Shown: positions 61,758-64,000 of the stretch, piece after piece
How the letters are laid out: every line of letters begins with the position of its first letter
How positions within the stretch are numbered: position 1 is the first letter of the stretch
NCBI RefSeq assembly: GCF_964656455.1
Contig: NC_135715.1
Location: forward strand, 159,928,437-159,992,436
Source: Halichoerus grypus
Taxonomy: Eukaryota > Chordata > Mammalia > Carnivora > Phocidae
Length of the DNA: 64,000 nucleotides
Direction: 5' to 3'
Position numbers and translations under genes: made by a program
The notes under the pieces: model-generated
What the model saw: the letters and a program-made list of their open reading frames with translations, nothing else
Databases searched by the model: none
What the model was told of the DNA's origin: nothing

Positions 61758-61868
61758 TTTTTAAAGATTTTATTTTTAGGTAATCTCTATACCCAACATG
61801 GGGCTCGAACTCATAACTCTGAGATCAAGAGTCACATGCTCCATCGACTAAGCCAACCAGGCGTCCCA
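61758..61868 (-). mobile_element. Short old CAN-SINE
   Basis: Head and tRNA-related part only (aactcataactctgagatca to aaccaggcgtccc). agtttttcttttcat-like sequence flanks it. Confidence 0.8.
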
Positions 61869-61912
61869 GTTTTTCTTTTCATCTTAAAATAAAATTTTAA
61901 ATGAGAAAGCTG

Positions 61913-62092
61913 GGATGCCTGGGTGGCTCAGCCGGTTAAGCGGCTGCCTTCAGCTCAGGTCATGATCCTAGGGTCCTGCTCAGCGGGGAGCCTGCTTCTC
62001 CCCTGCCTGCCGCTCCCCCTGCTTGTGCTCTCTATCTTTCTCTCTGACAAATAAATAAGTAAAATCTTTAAAATAAATAAATAAAATAAAAT
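61913..62092 (+). mobile_element. CAN-SINE in 3' UTR intron
   Basis: Plus-strand copy flanked by aaatgagaaagct at 61900-61911 and from 62094. Its tail supplies several AATAAA hexamers in transcript orientation. Confidence 0.92.
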
Positions 62093-62093
62093 A

Positions 62094-63558
62094 AAATGAG
62101 AAAGCTCTGGATTAAGATATTTTAAAGATCCGATTCCCTGATTCTTTTGAGAATCACTTATATCTTGAGTGCAAAACACCAAACTAAAATCTATTGCTTC
62201 CCACATTTATAATTAATTAGTGCTATTTAAAAGAGGTATCTAGTTGTATTTGTTGAGTTCAACGGCTACAATTTTATAGTGCAGCTTAACACAAAACACA
62301 GAACACTGAAGGCTTTGGAGCATGACCACCAAAACTGCCTGGGAAATTTATGCTGACAAAAAGAAACATACTTTCCTTGTTGGAAAATTAAACTGTTTTT
62401 CTGCACACTTACTGGGCAACAATTTTTAATGTTGAAAATGAAAGCAGAGTCGAGAACTACATCGTAGATTCAGAGAAAAATTTTTTTTTCTTCAAACTCT
62501 AATTTTCCAATTAAATGTCTAAAACAACCTATGTGTATTAACAGATATGTTTAATTCCATTGTGCTTTGTCACCTAAGAACTTGCATTGATAGTTTTGCT
62601 ATATCAGACTAAATAATTGATGAGATTTTTGTTTCTCCTTTCACAGTAACAACAAAAATCAAAATAGTCAACATTTAAAATTATATTTTAAATTATTATA
62701 AAATAGTAATTAAAAAACATACACCCACGTATAGAGGGCAGAATAGTTAGCTCTTTAATTATTCTCTCTCTCCCTACCTCTCTCTTTCCGTATCAAAATT
62801 AAATGTGGATATGCTGGCAAATTCCCTCTAATCCCTGTATAAAACAAGGCTTGTAAAGTGCACAGAATTGTGCCTGACACTAGTACTCAAGGAAAGCCAC
62901 ACACACACACACACACTCAGGTACGCTAAGTGCCAAACTTTAACAAATTGGAGACAATCAGTGAATGAACTGGGCTGTCAAGTTTTTGTACAAACTTCAA
63001 AATAAAGAACATCCTCAGAGTGCAAGAGAAATTTAAAAACCAAAAATCAAAGCCAAACCAAAAAAATCTCTTTTGCTACTTTACCACTTACAGCTATTTA
63101 TGTGTCAGAATTATCTCCATGCTGTGCAGTTAAAAAAAAAAAAAAGGCAGATATAAATTACATTCTGAGTCTTTAACTGTCATCCTTTACCCGCAATTTC
63201 AGATTTTTGCTTTCTTCAAAGTAGCATAATTGTTCTCATATATTTGCTTTATAAGCAAGTGTTAAACACTGACCTTATTAAATTTGTACCCCACTAAAAT
63301 CATGTGTGTGTGTGTGTTCCCATAACATTTTAAACCTCTGCCAAAAATGTGTGAAAATCTCTGAGCTCATCCAGCTTCTCATTTACTTTATAAATGAAGA
63401 GATGGAGGCCAAGGAAGAATAAGAACTACCTAAATATGCTTATTCAGATCCGTAAAGCTTTACCAATCCAATTTTTCAACTATTTATTGTTTTCCTTATA
63501 AGCAAAAGTTGGGGGATTTGCACACTTTTATAATTATTCTCTTTTCTTTTTTTTCCAG
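62094..63558. other. 3' UTR intron, remainder: no gene seen
   Basis: AT-rich, with a (CA)n run at 62898-62916 and a (TG)n run at 63303-63319. Ends in a long pyrimidine tract and cag at 63558. Confidence 0.5.
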
Positions 63559-63920
63559 GTGTTTCAGTTTTTCACAAGTAAAAAGGTGGTTTGTTAATCC
63601 AAACTGATATTCTTATACTGTTGTGGAAAAAAGACACAAATTTTAGAAACATTATTCAAGTCTGATTAGGTTAAAGATTAATCACTATTTATAAATTATT
63701 TACTTAGACTTTCTAGGCTAGAGGCCACCAGACAAATTTTGCAATATACACCATAGCCAAGTTTAAGTTTGATTTGTTTCTGAAGATATCATGTAAATAT
63801 TGCTCTAAAAGCAAATTGTTTCTTTCTGTGTCCATCCAATCTAACTGGACTAGTAATGCAAGTTACAAACCTATAATGAAAGACACTTCTCAGTAAATAA
63901 ATATGTGATTACTTTTCCCA
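63559..63920 (+). other. AOX2: Predicted terminal 3' UTR exon of the AOX gene
   Basis: A strong acceptor (pyrimidine tract at 63539-63556, then cag) pairs with the donor at 61313. The exon has no coding potential. It reaches an AATAAA at 63896 with a GT-rich stretch downstream, so the end near 63920 is an estimate. Inferred from splice signals only; polyadenylation inside intron 35 is the alternative. Confidence 0.55.
63896..63901 (+). promoter_or_regulatory. Candidate poly(A) signal AATAAA
   Basis: The hexamer lies about 340 bases into the predicted terminal exon. It is followed by a GT-rich stretch around 63927-63950, the usual layout of a cleavage and polyadenylation site. It is not part of a SINE tail. 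Confidence 0.55.
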
Positions 63921-64000
63921 AGGATACGTTTGATTTAGTGGTGACAGGTAGGAACACTACAAGAGTTCTGCAAGGTTTTGTTTTGTTCCTACTGTGAATT

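Overview
The window is nuclear DNA from a carnivoran mammal. The evidence is about 29 copies of the tRNA-Lys-derived CAN-SINE (head GCGCCTGGGTGGCTCAG, tail AAATAAAATCTT), many with clear target-site duplications, plus a minus-strand L1, MIR elements and old DNA transposons. I see neither the dog-type SINEC_Cf head nor the cat-type SINE body, nor the usual mustelid variant. A bear- or seal-like caniform is therefore the best guess; this is inference, not proof.

The only gene I can support is the 3' three quarters of one aldehyde oxidase (AOX family molybdo-flavoenzyme) on the + strand. Twenty-six coding exons lie between 3885 and 61290, each bounded by AG/GT splice sites. All junction phases agree and no stop or frameshift interrupts them. 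They give about 1,067 residues, from the FAD domain to the C-terminus ...KPWSIPIA. The exon layout fits exons 10-35 of the 35-coding-exon AOX architecture, so exons 1-9 (both 2Fe-2S clusters and the start of the FAD domain) must lie upstream of base 1. After the stop, a strong donor at 61313 and a strong acceptor at 63558 predict a spliced 3' UTR, with a poly(A) signal at 63896. Residues at the bovine xanthine oxidase Glu802 and Arg880 positions are Ile and Phe, so this is an AOX and not XDH. Phe at the Phe1009 position and the C-terminus favour the AOX2 (AOX3L1)/AOX4 side of the family over AOX1. AOX2 is my preferred call, from memory of the paralogues.

Layout: 1-3570 is mostly a minus-strand L1 carrying two SINEs. 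3885-15977 holds the FAD-domain and linker exons 10-16. 17077-50819 holds the molybdenum-cofactor domain exons 17-34, in introns loaded with SINE, MIR, L1, hAT and LTR-like debris. 50820-61236 is a 10.4-kb intron. 61237-63920 holds the last coding exon and the spliced 3' UTR.

I found no previously undescribed biological system. The points most worth checking are a His in place of the near-invariant Arg of the AFRGFG motif, the spliced 3' UTR, a weak donor on exon 28, and a perfect 26-bp tandem duplication at the exon 21 acceptor.
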